Below are positions 47,701 through 56,491 of a stretch of DNA of 64,000 nt, in pieces. The DNA comes from Agromyces mariniharenae. GTDB lineage: Bacteria; Actinomycetota; Actinomycetes; Actinomycetales; Microbacteriaceae. The stretch spans positions 2,402,891 through 2,466,890 of the forward strand of contig NZ_VSSB01000001.1 of NCBI RefSeq assembly GCF_008122505.1. The letters are read 5' to 3'. The notes below the pieces were generated by a model. It did no database searches. It had not been told where the DNA came from and saw only the letters and a program-made list of their open reading frames with translations. Both the position numbers and the translations under genes were made by a program. The first letter of the stretch is position 1. Each line of letters begins with the position of its first letter.

Positions 47701-48389
47701 TCGTGGCGTGCATGGGCGACCAGAGCACGCTGACCGGCTCGTTCATCCTCGTGAGCGACGGCGGCCCCGAGGGTCCGTACCGCAACATCCAGGGGAGCGT
47801 CGAGCACCCGCTCGGCGAGCCCGTGCGTGCGACCAACCCGCAGTACTACCACATCGACGGCGGGCTCTTCGACGACGGCGATGCGACGTACCTGGTGCTG
47901 CACAACGACCTCTACGCCAAGATGACACCCGACATGGAGAACCTGGAGACGCCGACGAGCCTGCCGGCGTTCACCCAGAAGAAGTACTCGCCCGAGCCGT
48001 ACCTCGAGGGGGCCACGGTCACCAAGGTCGGCGAGAAGTACTACCTCATGCACGCGATCTGGGCGCTGAAGGGCGGCACGCCCACGTCGCCGACGTGGTC
48101 GTACCTCGCGAACACGGGCGCCAAGGACCAGTACGACGCGGTCGTGGCCGTCTCGGACTCGTTCGAGGGCCCGTACTCGGCGCGGTACACGCTCGGCGTC
48201 GGCGCGGGCCACGACAACATGTTCACCGACGAGGACGGCACCGTCTGGGCGACGTTCTTCCGCAACCCGAACTTCGGGTACTGGGCGGATGCCTCGCGGC
48301 TCGACGACGCCGCGGTGCCGGGCGTCGTGCGGCTCGAGCGTTCGGGCCCGCTGGGCGACCTGCTCCGCGTGGAGGACACGACCGACTGA
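44775..48389 (+). CDS. Giant secreted protein: GH43 + beta-sandwich + second GH43-type propeller
   Basis: The protein is 1204 residues. Signal peptide (about 1-29) and Ala/Thr linker; N-terminal GH43 propeller (about 65-365) with DTFPDPAMIR, WAPDIRYLDGSYH and GRRMEGGFVV, which hold candidate base Asp, modulator Asp and acid Glu. A beta-sandwich follows (about 410-575), then a second sandwich of the GH43 C-terminal type (YSDEFDAAG, about 600-800). A second propeller (about 815-1204) is closely similar to the neighbouring 443-residue protein (VWMRDTYVN, SPEPYLEGATV, DQYDAVVAVSDSFEGPYS). It probably attacks a branched arabinose/xylose polymer with two different active sites. No cell-wall anchor is visible. 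Confidence 0.85.
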   Translation: MRWRSAGLGAVAAVAAAVLLGGGMPAMAAPTAASVTAPPAVDPAATATAATATPAQTVAATAADGPTYTNPVSAGVVDTFPDPAMIRGKDGAWYAYGTTNPIFNSAGEPGEHILPVLRSTDLVDWTYVGDVYPADAPKPAYWAAGTRPWAPDIRYLDGSYHLTYSLSNGGVALLTADTPTGPWTDRGLLMGGAAVGACPTGNIDQAMFTDSDGTRYLYWGSYDVICVSELTADGAALTGPVTQIAQGRRMEGGFVVQRDGWYYLLYSDAGCCDGAFSGYTVKVGRSDSPRGPFVDDHGVDLMALTSKGGFVLQSNGNGFAGPGHNAIQTDLSGQDWLVYHAIPTADPDFPPVDTRAGRLNLSKRPLMIDRLDWIDGWPVVRAGAGPSSGEETAPVTTALVGSDFTAGPPADWKLRGDGAVTAGQAPDAGGYVRIAPTGSGAATLTSSEKATGDLRVQADLRFVEGGDDGSAGLVVGSRGQNGATAWIDRAAGELRLEVRHGDEVTTDAAALPESFDFDSWHVVAIEWRGEAVSAEVGADTLLEPLAEVAFEAPEDATSNGSVGVAARAASVAGDNLSAAALYEPVTERVADPEVGDQLPEYSDEFDAAGAPTAGDDAWTWVRKPASGPNATDGKLVWPTQAAELHLANNTASVLLRDAPQGDFMVETKLDFDGTRGNQQAGLVLYETDDRYVKLTHSILPLNRKAGQFLHQTEFGKEAERPTATPPAAVANGPMFGASTADTTWLRLYAQVDEEGHEWEVRMASSTDGEDWQWGGVWTIPVLGDLRIGLISMNATGATAKFDYVRTYEMGGEDAAFPASWPAAMPYGTADARAELMPNAQNSKVLDLELRPQDEELGRVWMRDTYVNRFEVDGTSMYVATGTTRSPGLDKAGPWNDGIYVWLAPSLDGPWTLADTTGIRPDQPKGKVWSPEFVDENTEGRVVVAPWQAYQNPDDPATKAGNAWAPELHYIDGTWYLVACMGDQSTLTGSFILVSDGGPEGPYRNIQGSVEHPLGEPVRATNPQYYHIDGGLFDDGDATYLVLHNDLYAKMTPDMENLETPTSLPAFTQKKYSPEPYLEGATVTKVGEKYYLMHAIWALKGGTPTSPTWSYLANTGAKDQYDAVVAVSDSFEGPYSARYTLGVGAGHDNMFTDEDGTVWATFFRNPNFGYWADASRLDDAAVPGVVRLERSGPLGDLLRVEDTTD

Positions 48390-48571
48390 TCCCATCCGAG
48401 GTCCCGGCGGGGCGTGTGCCGATATGGTGCGCGCCCCGTCGGCGTCTCCGGACCCCGTGCTCGGGGAGGGCTCGACGCCCGCGGCGGGCGGCTCGCTGTG
48501 CAGCGAACCGGCGAGCGGCATCCGTTTCTGCAAAGACGCCAACAGATTTTCGAAGTTATTCTGCCGGGATG

Positions 48572-48600
48572 TTGACGGAAAAATTCAGCGTTGAGAGTCT
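48572..48600 (+). promoter_or_regulatory. Promoter/operator of the ROK regulator
   Basis: TTGACG (48572-48577) plus 17 bp plus GAGTCT (48595-48600), then seven bases to ATG 48608, so a leaderless transcript is likely. The -35 region is part of TTGACGGAAAAATT, the same 13-mer core found twice in the glycosidase dyad at 44550-44613. Confidence 0.65.
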
Positions 48601-48607
48601 GGCACGC

Positions 48608-49840
48608 ATGTCGACGACGACCGGAGTCCACGCCCTCGTGAGGCGGACCCATGAGGAGCGCGTGCTCGCCGCGCTGCGAGCCCACGGCGCGCTCAGCCGT
48701 GCCGAGCTCGCGAAGCGCGTCGGGCTGAGCCGCACGACCCTGTCCGAGATCACCGCGAGCCTCCTGCAGCGCGGCGCGATCATCGTCGCCGACACGGATG
48801 CCGCGACCCGCGCCGGCAGCGGACGCCCCGCAGAGCGCCTCGCGCTCGACCCCGACTCGGGCCAGTTCCTCGGCGTCGACTTCGGCCACCGGCGCGTGCA
48901 CGTGGCCGTGGCGGATGCCTCGCACGAGGTCATCGCGCAGGGCGTCGAGCGCTACGACGACGACATCGCCTGGGCCGACCGCCTCGAGATCGCGTTCGAG
49001 CTCATCGACCGGCTCAGCCGCGAGACGGGCGTGCACTTCGGGGCACTGCAGGCCGTCGGCATCGGCGTCCCCGGCCCCTACACGGGCGCCCGAGCCGGCA
49101 TGCCCGCCGTGAGCTGGAAGAAGCAGCTCGCCCCCGACGGCGTCGACACCGCGTTCGCCGAGCGGTTCGGCGCGCCCGTGGTCGTCGACAACAACACGCG
49201 TCTCGCCGCACTCGCCGAGGCGATCTCCCGGCCCGACGCGGTCGACAACCTCATCTACCTCCGCCTCTCCGACGGCGTCGGCGGCGGACTCGTCATCTCC
49301 GGCCGGCTCGTGACCGGCTCCCGCGGGTTCGCGGGCGAGCTCGGCCACGTCACCGCCGACCCGTCGGGCGCGCCCTGCCGCTGCGGCAAGCGCGGATGCC
49401 TCGAGACCATCGCCTCCGTCCCCGCGATCCTCCGCGCGTGCCGCGACGTCGGCGCCGAGGTCGAGACGCTCGACGACCTCGCCGTCGCCGTCGGCAAGGG
49501 CGACCCCGCCGTGGAATCCGTCCTCCGCGAGGTCGGCTCGACGGTCGGGCGCGTGCTCGGCGCCGCCGCCATGACGCTCAACCCCCGCGAGGTCGTGATC
49601 GGCGGCGAGATCGTGCGCGTCGCGCCCGTGCTCGTCGAGCAGGCGGCGTCGACCCTGCGCTACGAGCTCTACTCCATCCCCTCGGATCAGCCGCACATCG
49701 TGCGCGCCGCACAGCTGCACGACAGCGACGGCGCCCTCGGCGCGATCGCGGCGATCTTCCACCAGTCCCCCCTGCTCGCCGGATACCCCGACCCCGCGTC
49801 ATCCGCCGAGCCCGTGCAGCAGCAAAGGAGCGCACTGTGA
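48608..49840 (+). CDS. ROK-family transcriptional regulator
   Basis: The protein is 410 residues from ATG 48608. A winged HTH ([38 protein letters not shown], about 20-58) precedes the ROK sugar-kinase fold. [14 protein letters not shown] is the phosphate-loop region (about 96). [21 protein letters not shown] is the zinc motif (about 245-262), and GGEIVRVAP lies near the end. ROK repressors bind a sugar or sugar derivative. An upstream ATG at 48569 overlaps the promoter element and is less likely. The gene lies 37 bp before the ABC/sulfatase genes and shares an operator-like element with the glycosidase promoters. Confidence 0.88.
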   Translation: MSTTTGVHALVRRTHEERVLAALRAHGALSRAELAKRVGLSRTTLSEITASLLQRGAIIVADTDAATRAGSGRPAERLALDPDSGQFLGVDFGHRRVHVAVADASHEVIAQGVERYDDDIAWADRLEIAFELIDRLSRETGVHFGALQAVGIGVPGPYTGARAGMPAVSWKKQLAPDGVDTAFAERFGAPVVVDNNTRLAALAEAISRPDAVDNLIYLRLSDGVGGGLVISGRLVTGSRGFAGELGHVTADPSGAPCRCGKRGCLETIASVPAILRACRDVGAEVETLDDLAVAVGKGDPAVESVLREVGSTVGRVLGAAAMTLNPREVVIGGEIVRVAPVLVEQAASTLRYELYSIPSDQPHIVRAAQLHDSDGALGAIAAIFHQSPLLAGYPDPASSAEPVQQQRSAL

Positions 49841-49877
49841 ACGCCCACCGACCTCGCCCGAACGGAGGGAGCCGGCC

Positions 49878-50759
49878 ATGACCGAGGTGAAGATGACCAT
49901 CGGGCCGTCGCGCGCCGAGATCCAGCCCTACACGATGAGCACGTCGGCCGTCTCGGAGCACCTGCCCCCGACGAGCCCGAAGCCCGAGCCGGCACGCCGC
50001 CGGCAGCGGCTCTCGAAGCGCGCCAAGCTGCTCATCCTCAACGCGATCTCCATCGTGGGCGGCATCGCCCTGTGGTGGGTCCTCGCGCTCAACGGCTTCC
50101 AGTTCCCGACCCCGCCCGAGGTGGTCGCCAAGGCCGTGCAGCTCTGGCAGGCCGGCATCCTGCAGCAGGACATCCTCGCGAGCCTCGGCCGCGTGCTGAC
50201 GGGCTTCCTGCTCGGCTCGGCCGCCGCCATCCCCGTCGGCTTCCTCATGGGCTGGTACACCGTGGCTCGCGGACTCTTCGAGCCGTGGATCCAGTTCTTC
50301 CGCACCATCCCGCCGCTCGCGCTGCTGCCGCTCGTGCTCGTGCTGCTCGGCATCGGCGAGGTGCCGAAGGTCTTCGTGATCTTCCTCGCGGCCTTCCTCG
50401 CCTGCGTCATCTCGACGTACCAGGGCGTGGTGAACGTCGACCGCACCATGATCAACGCGGCCCGCGTGCTCGGCGCCAAGGACGGCACGATCTTCCTCAA
50501 GGTCGTCGTGCCCGCGTCGACGCCGTTCATCCTCGTCGGCATGCGCGTCGGCCTCGGCTCCGCCTGGGCGACCCTCGTCGCGGCAGAACTCCTCGCCGCG
50601 CAGGCCGGTCTCGGCTACCGGATGCAGCAGGCCCAGCTCTACTACGACCTCGCGACGATCTTCGTCGGCATCGTCATCATCGGCATCCTCGGCCTGGTGA
50701 TGGACCGGCTGCTGCTCTTCGCCGAGACCAAGCTCACCGGATGGCAGGAACGACGATGA
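49878..50759 (+). CDS. ABC importer permease, SsuC/TauC type
   Basis: This 293-residue permease has an N-terminal cytoplasmic tail of about 50 residues followed by six helices. The nitrate/taurine/alkanesulfonate permease signature is clear: [42 protein letters not shown] and the EAA loop [32 protein letters not shown]. It should pair with the ATPase and lipoprotein encoded next. RBS GGAGGGAG. It overlaps the ATPase gene by 4 bp. Confidence 0.9.
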   Translation: MTEVKMTIGPSRAEIQPYTMSTSAVSEHLPPTSPKPEPARRRQRLSKRAKLLILNAISIVGGIALWWVLALNGFQFPTPPEVVAKAVQLWQAGILQQDILASLGRVLTGFLLGSAAAIPVGFLMGWYTVARGLFEPWIQFFRTIPPLALLPLVLVLLGIGEVPKVFVIFLAAFLACVISTYQGVVNVDRTMINAARVLGAKDGTIFLKVVVPASTPFILVGMRVGLGSAWATLVAAELLAAQAGLGYRMQQAQLYYDLATIFVGIVIIGILGLVMDRLLLFAETKLTGWQERR

Positions 50760-51580
50760 CCACGACCACCCCCACGAACACGCCCACCGCGACCGCGAAG
50801 ATCTCGGTCCGCGACGTCCGCAAGACCTTCGAGCTCAAGGGCGAGGAGTTCGTCGCCATCGAGCGCGTGAACCTCGACATCGCCGACAACGAGTTCGTCA
50901 CGGTCGTCGGGCCGTCGGGCTGCGGCAAGTCGACGCTCATGAACATCCTCGCCGGCCTCGAGACGCCGACGGCGGGCCACGCGCTCGTCGACGGCACGGA
51001 CGTCTCCGGCCCCGGGCCCGAGCGCGGCGTCATCTTCCAGCAGTACGCGCTCTTCCCGTGGCTGACCGTGCGCAAGAACGTCGAGTTCGGCCTCAAGGTC
51101 GCGGGCCTGTCGCGTGCGGAGCGCCGCGAGCGCGCCGACTACTTCATCCGCATGGTCGGCCTCGAGCAGTTCGCCGACGCGCTGCCGAAGATGCTCTCGG
51201 GCGGCATGAAGCAGCGATGCGCCATCGCCCGCGCCTACGCGGTGAACCCGTCGATCCTGCTCATGGACGAGCCGTTCGGCGCCCTCGACGCGCTCACCCG
51301 CGTGAAGCTGCAGGAGCAGCTGCTCGACACGTGGAGCCGCGAGAAGCGCACCGTCATGTTCATCACCCACGACGTCGACGAGGCCGTGTTCCTCGCGAAC
51401 CGCGTCGTCGTCATGGCGGCCCGCCCCGGCCGCATCTACGACGTCATCGATGTGAACCTCCCGTACCCCCGCACGGAGGACGTGCGCCTGAGCCCCGAGT
51501 TCGGGGAGCTGCGCAACCGCGTGTGGCATTCCGTGTACCACCAACAGCCCGGCGTCGCCGCCGGAACCGCGTCGAACTGA
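50756..51580 (+). CDS. ABC importer ATPase, SsuB/TauB type
   Basis: This 274-residue ATPase has Walker [10 protein letters not shown] (about 55), Q-loop [12 protein letters not shown], signature [14 protein letters not shown] (about 148) and Walker [13 protein letters not shown] (about 167). The sequence follows the nitrate/sulfonate/taurine ATPase group. It is translationally coupled to the permease by ATGA overlap. It powers uptake of the ligand bound by the next gene product. Confidence 0.92.
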   Translation: MTTTTPTNTPTATAKISVRDVRKTFELKGEEFVAIERVNLDIADNEFVTVVGPSGCGKSTLMNILAGLETPTAGHALVDGTDVSGPGPERGVIFQQYALFPWLTVRKNVEFGLKVAGLSRAERRERADYFIRMVGLEQFADALPKMLSGGMKQRCAIARAYAVNPSILLMDEPFGALDALTRVKLQEQLLDTWSREKRTVMFITHDVDEAVFLANRVVVMAARPGRIYDVIDVNLPYPRTEDVRLSPEFGELRNRVWHSVYHQQPGVAAGTASN

Positions 51581-51612
51581 GACGCCCGACCCCCAACGAA
51601 GGGAACACTGCA

Positions 51613-52641
51613 ATGCGATTCTCCAGGAAACTCCTCGGCACGGCCGCCGTCGGCGCCGCCGTGGCGCTGCTCGCGACGGGCTGCGCCGGCGGCTCGGGTG
51701 GCTCGGGCGCATCGGAGCCCGCCGCCGGGAGCGAGTACGAGGACGTGCTCGACGTGAACTTCGGGTACATCCCCGACTTCAACGGCACGAGCCTCCTCGC
51801 GGTCGCCGAGGACCAGGGCCTGTGGGACAAGTACGGCCTCGACGTCACCGCGACGTCGTTCACGAACGGCCCGCTGCAGATCCAGGCGCTCGGCACGGGC
51901 GACCTCGACTTCGGCTACATCGGGCCGGGCGCCATGTGGCTGCCCGCGTCTGGCCAGGCGAAGGTCGTCGCGATCAACACGCTCGGCCAGGCCGACCGCG
52001 TGGTCGCCCAGGCCGGCATCGACTCGGTCGAGGACCTCAAGGGCAAGACCGTCGCGTTCCCCGAGGGCACCTCGGGCGACATGATCCTCACCCTCGCGCT
52101 CGAGGAGGCGGGGATGACGAAGGCCGACATCAACGCCGTGCCGATGGAGCCGTCGGCGATCGTCGCCGCGCTGTCGTCGAAGCAGGTCGACGGCGCCGGC
52201 TTCTGGTACCCCGCCCTCGCGACGGTCGAGCAGCAGGTGCCCGACCTCGAGGAGCTGGCGAAGAACCAGGACTTCGAGGACACCGTCGCCTTCCCGACCG
52301 CGTTCGTCGCGGGCAACGACGTCGTCGCCGACGAGCCCGAGAAGGTCGACCGCGTGCTGAAGGCGCTGCGCGACGCGATCGCGTTCCGCGCCGAGAACAC
52401 CGACGAGGCGATCCAGCTCACCGCGCAGTTCTCCGCGCTCGACCCGGCGCAGGTCGAGGCCGACGCGGGCAACGTGCAGATCCTGTCGCTCGAGGAGCTC
52501 GACCAGCTCACCGAGGACGGCACCGTGAACACGTGGCTGTCGGGCATGGTCGACTACTTCGTCCAGGCCGGCAAGCTCCCCGCTCCGGTCGACCCGGCCG
52601 AGTTCTACACCGGCGACCTCTTCGTGCAGGCAGGCGAGTAA
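51613..52641 (+). CDS. ABC substrate-binding lipoprotein, SsuA/TauA/AtsR type
   Basis: This 342-residue lipoprotein has lipobox LLATGC (Cys about 23) and a Gly/Ser linker. The two-lobed NMT1/SsuA-like fold starts VNFGYIPDFNGTSLLAVAED and contains GDLDFGYIGPGAMWLPA, VAFPEGTSGDMILTLALEEAG and GAGFWYPALATVEQQ, features of sulfonate, sulfate-ester or nitrate binding proteins. Because two sulfatases follow in the same operon, sulfate esters are the likely ligand (as in atsRBC of Pseudomonas); this is inference. RBS GAAGGGA. Confidence 0.88.
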   Translation: MRFSRKLLGTAAVGAAVALLATGCAGGSGGSGASEPAAGSEYEDVLDVNFGYIPDFNGTSLLAVAEDQGLWDKYGLDVTATSFTNGPLQIQALGTGDLDFGYIGPGAMWLPASGQAKVVAINTLGQADRVVAQAGIDSVEDLKGKTVAFPEGTSGDMILTLALEEAGMTKADINAVPMEPSAIVAALSSKQVDGAGFWYPALATVEQQVPDLEELAKNQDFEDTVAFPTAFVAGNDVVADEPEKVDRVLKALRDAIAFRAENTDEAIQLTAQFSALDPAQVEADAGNVQILSLEELDQLTEDGTVNTWLSGMVDYFVQAGKLPAPVDPAEFYTGDLFVQAGE

Positions 52642-52648
52642 TCCAGCG

Positions 52649-54268
52649 ATGAAGCCGAGCAACATCCTCTTCCTCATGACCGACCAGCACCGGGCGGACA
52701 CGCTCGGGGCGTACGGCAACGCCCTCGCGGCCACGCCCGTGCTCGACGAGCTGGCCCGCACGGGCACGCGCTTCGATCGCTGGTACACGCCGACGGCGAT
52801 CTGCACGCCGGCTCGCGCGAGCCTGCTGACCGGCCAGGCGCCCTTCCGCCACCGCGTCCTCGCCAACCACGAACGCAACGTCGGCTACCTCGAGGACCTC
52901 GCCGAGGGCACCTTCACGTTCGTGGAGGCGCTGCGGGAGAAGGGGTACAACACCGGACTGGTCGGCAAGTGGCACGCCGGAACCGAGAAGAAGGCCGCGG
53001 ACTTCGGGTTCGACGGACCGGACCTCCCGGGGTGGCACAACCCGGTCGAGAACGAGGACTACCTCGGCTACCTCGCGGAGCACGGCCTGCCGCCGTACCG
53101 CATCAGCGACCGCATCCGCGGCACGCTGCCCAACGGTGGGCCGGGCAACCTGCTGGCTGCCCGGCTCCACCAGCCGGTCGAGGCGACGTTCGAGTACTAC
53201 CTCGCGACCCGCACGATCGAGCTGCTCGAGCGCTATGCCGCCGACAACGACCGCGACGGCACGCCGTTCTTCCTGGAGCTGAACTTCTTCGGCCCCCACC
53301 TGCCGTACATCGTCCCCGACGAGTACTTCGACCTGTTCGACCCGGCGGACATCGAGCTGCCGCGCTCGATCGCCGAGACGTTCGAGGGCAAGCCGCCCGT
53401 GCAGCGCAACTACAGCGCGCACTGGACGTTCGACACGATGCCGATCGAGGTGACGCGCAAGCTCATCGCGGTCTACTGGGGCTACGTCGCCCTCATCGAC
53501 GAGCAGATCGGCCGCGTGATGGACGCGCTCGAGCGGCTCGGCCTGGTCGACGAGACCGCGGTGTTCTTCACGTGCGACCACGGCGAGTTCACGGGCTCGC
53601 ACCGGCTGCACGACAAGGGCCCGGCGATGTACGAGGACATCTACCGCACGCCGGGCCTGCTCCGGATCCCGGGCGGCGCCCCCGGCCAGGTGCGCACCGA
53701 GTTCGTGAGCCTGCTCGACTGCACGGCCACGATCCTCGACCTCGCGGGCGTCGATCCGTCGCCCGCCGTCGACTCCCGCAGCCTCGTACCGCTCGCCGCC
53801 GGCGAGCAGCCGGCGTGGGAGGAGGACATCGTGTGCGAGTTCCACGGGCACCACTTCCCGTACCCCCAGCGGATGCTGCGCGACGAGCGCTACAAGCTCG
53901 TCGTCAATCCCGACTCGGTCAACGAGCTCTACGACCTGCACCTCGACCCCGACGAGCTGCTCAACGTCTACGAGCACCCCGAGATGCGCGACATCCGGAA
54001 CCGCATGATGCAGCGGCTCTACGGCGTGCTGCGGGATCGCGGTGACAACTTCTACCACTGGATGACGACGATGTACCACGTGGGCGAGGTCGACTACGAC
54101 CCCACCCAGAGCGGGCTCGACGAGACCACGTACCAGTCGGGCGAACCGGATGCCGCGGCATCCGCCGGCCCGTCCGCGGGCGCCGCGTCATCCGTCACCG
54201 ACGAGGCCGCCGGCGTGGCTGCCGAACGGGGCGTCAGCGTGCTCGACGCCCGCCGGCGGAGCGCCTGA
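52649..54268 (+). CDS. Cytoplasmic sulfatase 1 (CTPAR type)
   Basis: This 539-residue type I sulfatase has metal-binding residues in LFLMTDQHRADTLGAYGN (about 6-22), the formylglycine motif CTPARASLLTG (Cys about 52), VGKWHAG (about 108) and FFTCDHGEFTGSH (about 307). The MTDQHR start and the FFTCDHGE strand resemble choline-sulfatase/phosphonate-monoesterase-like members. No signal peptide, so substrates must be imported. The Cys needs conversion by a formylglycine-generating enzyme, which is not in this window. The last 50 residues are low-complexity Ala/Ser/Asp. It ends in TGATG coupling to sulfatase 2. Confidence 0.9.
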   Translation: MKPSNILFLMTDQHRADTLGAYGNALAATPVLDELARTGTRFDRWYTPTAICTPARASLLTGQAPFRHRVLANHERNVGYLEDLAEGTFTFVEALREKGYNTGLVGKWHAGTEKKAADFGFDGPDLPGWHNPVENEDYLGYLAEHGLPPYRISDRIRGTLPNGGPGNLLAARLHQPVEATFEYYLATRTIELLERYAADNDRDGTPFFLELNFFGPHLPYIVPDEYFDLFDPADIELPRSIAETFEGKPPVQRNYSAHWTFDTMPIEVTRKLIAVYWGYVALIDEQIGRVMDALERLGLVDETAVFFTCDHGEFTGSHRLHDKGPAMYEDIYRTPGLLRIPGGAPGQVRTEFVSLLDCTATILDLAGVDPSPAVDSRSLVPLAAGEQPAWEEDIVCEFHGHHFPYPQRMLRDERYKLVVNPDSVNELYDLHLDPDELLNVYEHPEMRDIRNRMMQRLYGVLRDRGDNFYHWMTTMYHVGEVDYDPTQSGLDETTYQSGEPDAAASAGPSAGAASSVTDEAAGVAAERGVSVLDARRRSA

Positions 54269-55770
54269 TGACGGCTCGGCGGCCGAACATCGTGATGATC
54301 CTCACGGACGATCACGGCTCGCAGGCCATCGGCGCGTACGGCTCGGTCGTGAACGCGACCCCGCGCATCGACGAGATCGCGGCGAACGGCTGGCGCTTCG
54401 ACCAGTGCTTCGCGACGAACGCGCTGTGCTCCCCGAGCCGGGCGTCGATCCTCACGGGAACGTACAGCCACGTGAACGGCGTGTCGACGCTCGTGACGCC
54501 GATCGACGCGAGCCAGCCGACGTTCGTGTCGCAGCTCAGGACGGCGGGCTACCGCACCGCGATGGTCGGCAAGTGGCACATGGGCGAGCACGAGGGGTCG
54601 ACGCCGCAGGGCTTCGACTACTGGGACATCCTCGTCGGCCACGACGGCCAGGGCGAGTACTGGGACCCGCTGTTCCTCTCGGCCGAGGGCGAGCGCGTCG
54701 TCGAGGGCTACGCGACGGACCGCATCACCGACCTCGCCCTCGACTGGCTCGAGTCGCTCGAGGGCGACGACCCGTGGTGCGTGCTCATCTACCACAAGGC
54801 GCCGCACCGCCCGTGGGAGCCGAAGCCCGAGCACGCCGAGCTGTTCCGCGACACGATCCCGGTGCCGGGCACGTTCTGGGACGACTACGACACGCGGTCG
54901 TCATCGACCCGCCGGGCGCTCATGCGACTCGCCGAGAACCTGAACGACGAGGACCTGAAGGTCTCGCCGCCCGAGGGTCTCTCCTACGACGAGCTCGCCC
55001 TGTGGAAGTACCAGCGGTTCATGGAGGACTACCTCGCGTGCGTGGCGTCCGTCGACGAGAACGTCGGCCGCGTCGTCGACCGGCTGCGGGAGCGCGGCGA
55101 GTTCGACGACACGCTCGTCATGTACGCATCCGACCAGGGGTTCTTCCTGGGTGAGCACGGATGGTTCGACAAGCGCTTCATGTACGAGGAGTCGCTCCGG
55201 ATGCCCATGCTCCTCAGCTATCCGCGCCGGCTCGAGGGCGGCCGCGTGTTCGACGGGATCGTGACGAACGTCGACTTCGCGCAGACGATCCTGGATGCTG
55301 CGGACGTGCCGTCGCATCCGCGCATGCAGGGCCGAAGCTTCTGGCCTGACCTCGTGGGCGGGCCCGTCGAGCCGCCCGCCGAGGGCATGTACTACCGCTA
55401 CTGGGAGCACGACGACACGTTCCACAAGGCGCCCGCGCACTACGGCTACCGCACCCACCGGCACAAGCTCATCTACTACTACAACGACGGGCTCGGCCTG
55501 CCGGGCACCGGACCGTTCACGTACCCGCCCGAGTGGGAGCTGTACGACCTCGCGGCCGACCCCGAGGAGCTGCGGAACGTCGCCCAAGATCCCGCGTACG
55601 CCTCCGTGCGGGCCGAGCTCGAGCGGGCCATGTGGCTGGAGCAGGCACGCCTCGGCGACGCCCCGCATTCGAGCCAGCCGCGGCCGGCCGGCGTGCCCGA
55701 TCGAGCGGATGCCGCGGCGGCCGCGGCCGAGCAAGCGGATGCCGCGGCGGCGGTGCCGGGCGCCCGATGA
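54268..55770 (+). CDS. Cytoplasmic sulfatase 2 (CSPSR type)
   Basis: This 500-residue type I sulfatase has NIVMILTDDHGSQAIGAYG with the metal-binding Asp pair (about 7-24), the formylglycine motif CSPSRASILTG (Cys about 54), VGKWHMGEHEGS (about 97) and YASDQGFFLGEHGWFDKR (about 288). This differs from sulfatase 1, so two sulfate positions or two substrates are likely. It resembles glycan sulfatases acting on sugar O-sulfate. No signal peptide. Ala/Asp-rich tail with two GCGGATGCCGCGGCGG elements. The next gene starts within its stop (ATGA). Confidence 0.9.
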   Translation: MTARRPNIVMILTDDHGSQAIGAYGSVVNATPRIDEIAANGWRFDQCFATNALCSPSRASILTGTYSHVNGVSTLVTPIDASQPTFVSQLRTAGYRTAMVGKWHMGEHEGSTPQGFDYWDILVGHDGQGEYWDPLFLSAEGERVVEGYATDRITDLALDWLESLEGDDPWCVLIYHKAPHRPWEPKPEHAELFRDTIPVPGTFWDDYDTRSSSTRRALMRLAENLNDEDLKVSPPEGLSYDELALWKYQRFMEDYLACVASVDENVGRVVDRLRERGEFDDTLVMYASDQGFFLGEHGWFDKRFMYEESLRMPMLLSYPRRLEGGRVFDGIVTNVDFAQTILDAADVPSHPRMQGRSFWPDLVGGPVEPPAEGMYYRYWEHDDTFHKAPAHYGYRTHRHKLIYYYNDGLGLPGTGPFTYPPEWELYDLAADPEELRNVAQDPAYASVRAELERAMWLEQARLGDAPHSSQPRPAGVPDRADAAAAAAEQADAAAAVPGAR

Positions 55771-56129
55771 GCGATGTGCGCTTCCCACGGTCGGTCTACG
55801 GCACGGGCTCCGAGCCCGACCCGCGATTCAGCCTCGCCAACGAGCGGACGTTCCTCGCGTGGATGCGCACCGCCCTCGCGCTGATCGCGGGCGGGGTCGC
55901 GCTCGAGGCGCTGGGACTCGACCTGCAGCCGGCGTTCCGACTGGCCGGCTCGGTGGTGCTCATCGCCGCCGGGCTCGGACTGCCCATCCTCGCGTGGCTC
56001 GAATGGGGACGCACCGAGCGCGCGCTCCGAGCCACGTCGCCGCTCCCGGGCTCCGCGACGAGCATCCTCCTCACCGTGACGATCGTGCTGGTGGGCGGAC
56101 TCGTGCTCCTCGGCATCGTGTTCCGATGA
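55767..56129 (+). CDS. DUF202 (YidH-like) membrane protein 1
   Basis: This 120-residue protein has three membrane helices. The family signature DPRFSLANERTFLAWMRTALALIAGGVAL is at about 18-46. Function unknown. It overlaps sulfatase 2 by 4 bp and the second DUF202 gene by 4 bp, so it is probably cotranscribed, though there is no functional link to sulfatases that I can see. Confidence 0.87.
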   Translation: MSDVRFPRSVYGTGSEPDPRFSLANERTFLAWMRTALALIAGGVALEALGLDLQPAFRLAGSVVLIAAGLGLPILAWLEWGRTERALRATSPLPGSATSILLTVTIVLVGGLVLLGIVFR

Positions 56130-56491
56130 GCGGCTCCCTCCTCTTCGACCCTGGCCTCCAACCCGAGCGCACCGAGCTCGCGTGGCGTCGCACCGCGCTC
56201 GGGATCGGCGTCGGCTCGCTCATCGCCCTCCGCGTGCTGCCCGCCGCGGCGCCGGCGGATGCTGCGCAGCCACTCTGGCTGGCGCCCGGCCTGCTCGGCG
56301 TCGCGTTCGCCGTCGTGCTCTGGGCGCTCGCTCGCGCACGATCCGGCCGAGCCAACCGGGCGCTTCTGTCGAGCCGGTTCGAGCGGATGCCGGGCGCCGG
56401 CCTGCTGCTGACGCTGACGGTCTTCGTCACCGCGTGCGCGGTCGGCGCGCTCGTCCTGCTCGTCGCGCTGGCGGGAGGATCGTCAGGGTGA
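56126..56491 (+). CDS. DUF202 membrane protein 2
   Basis: This 121-residue protein has three helices. The shorter signature DPGLQPERTELAWRRTALGIGVGSLIALR (about 8-36) marks the second DUF202 subtype that usually accompanies a YidH-like partner. The pair of adjacent, different DUF202 proteins is common in actinobacteria and may form a hetero-complex. Its end overlaps the convergent HxlR gene by 9 bp. Confidence 0.85.
   Translation: MSGSLLFDPGLQPERTELAWRRTALGIGVGSLIALRVLPAAAPADAAQPLWLAPGLLGVAFAVVLWALARARSGRANRALLSSRFERMPGAGLLLTLTVFVTACAVGALVLLVALAGGSSG

Noticed and set aside
44787..48542. Minus-strand open frame of 1251 codons
   Set aside because: Exact antisense of the GH43 gene with no recognisable motif; the + strand frame has signal peptide and catalytic motifs.
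48569..48607. Upstream ATG start for the ROK regulator
   Set aside because: Would translate the TTGACGGAAAAATT promoter/operator element; ATG 48608 stands 7 nt after a -10 box.
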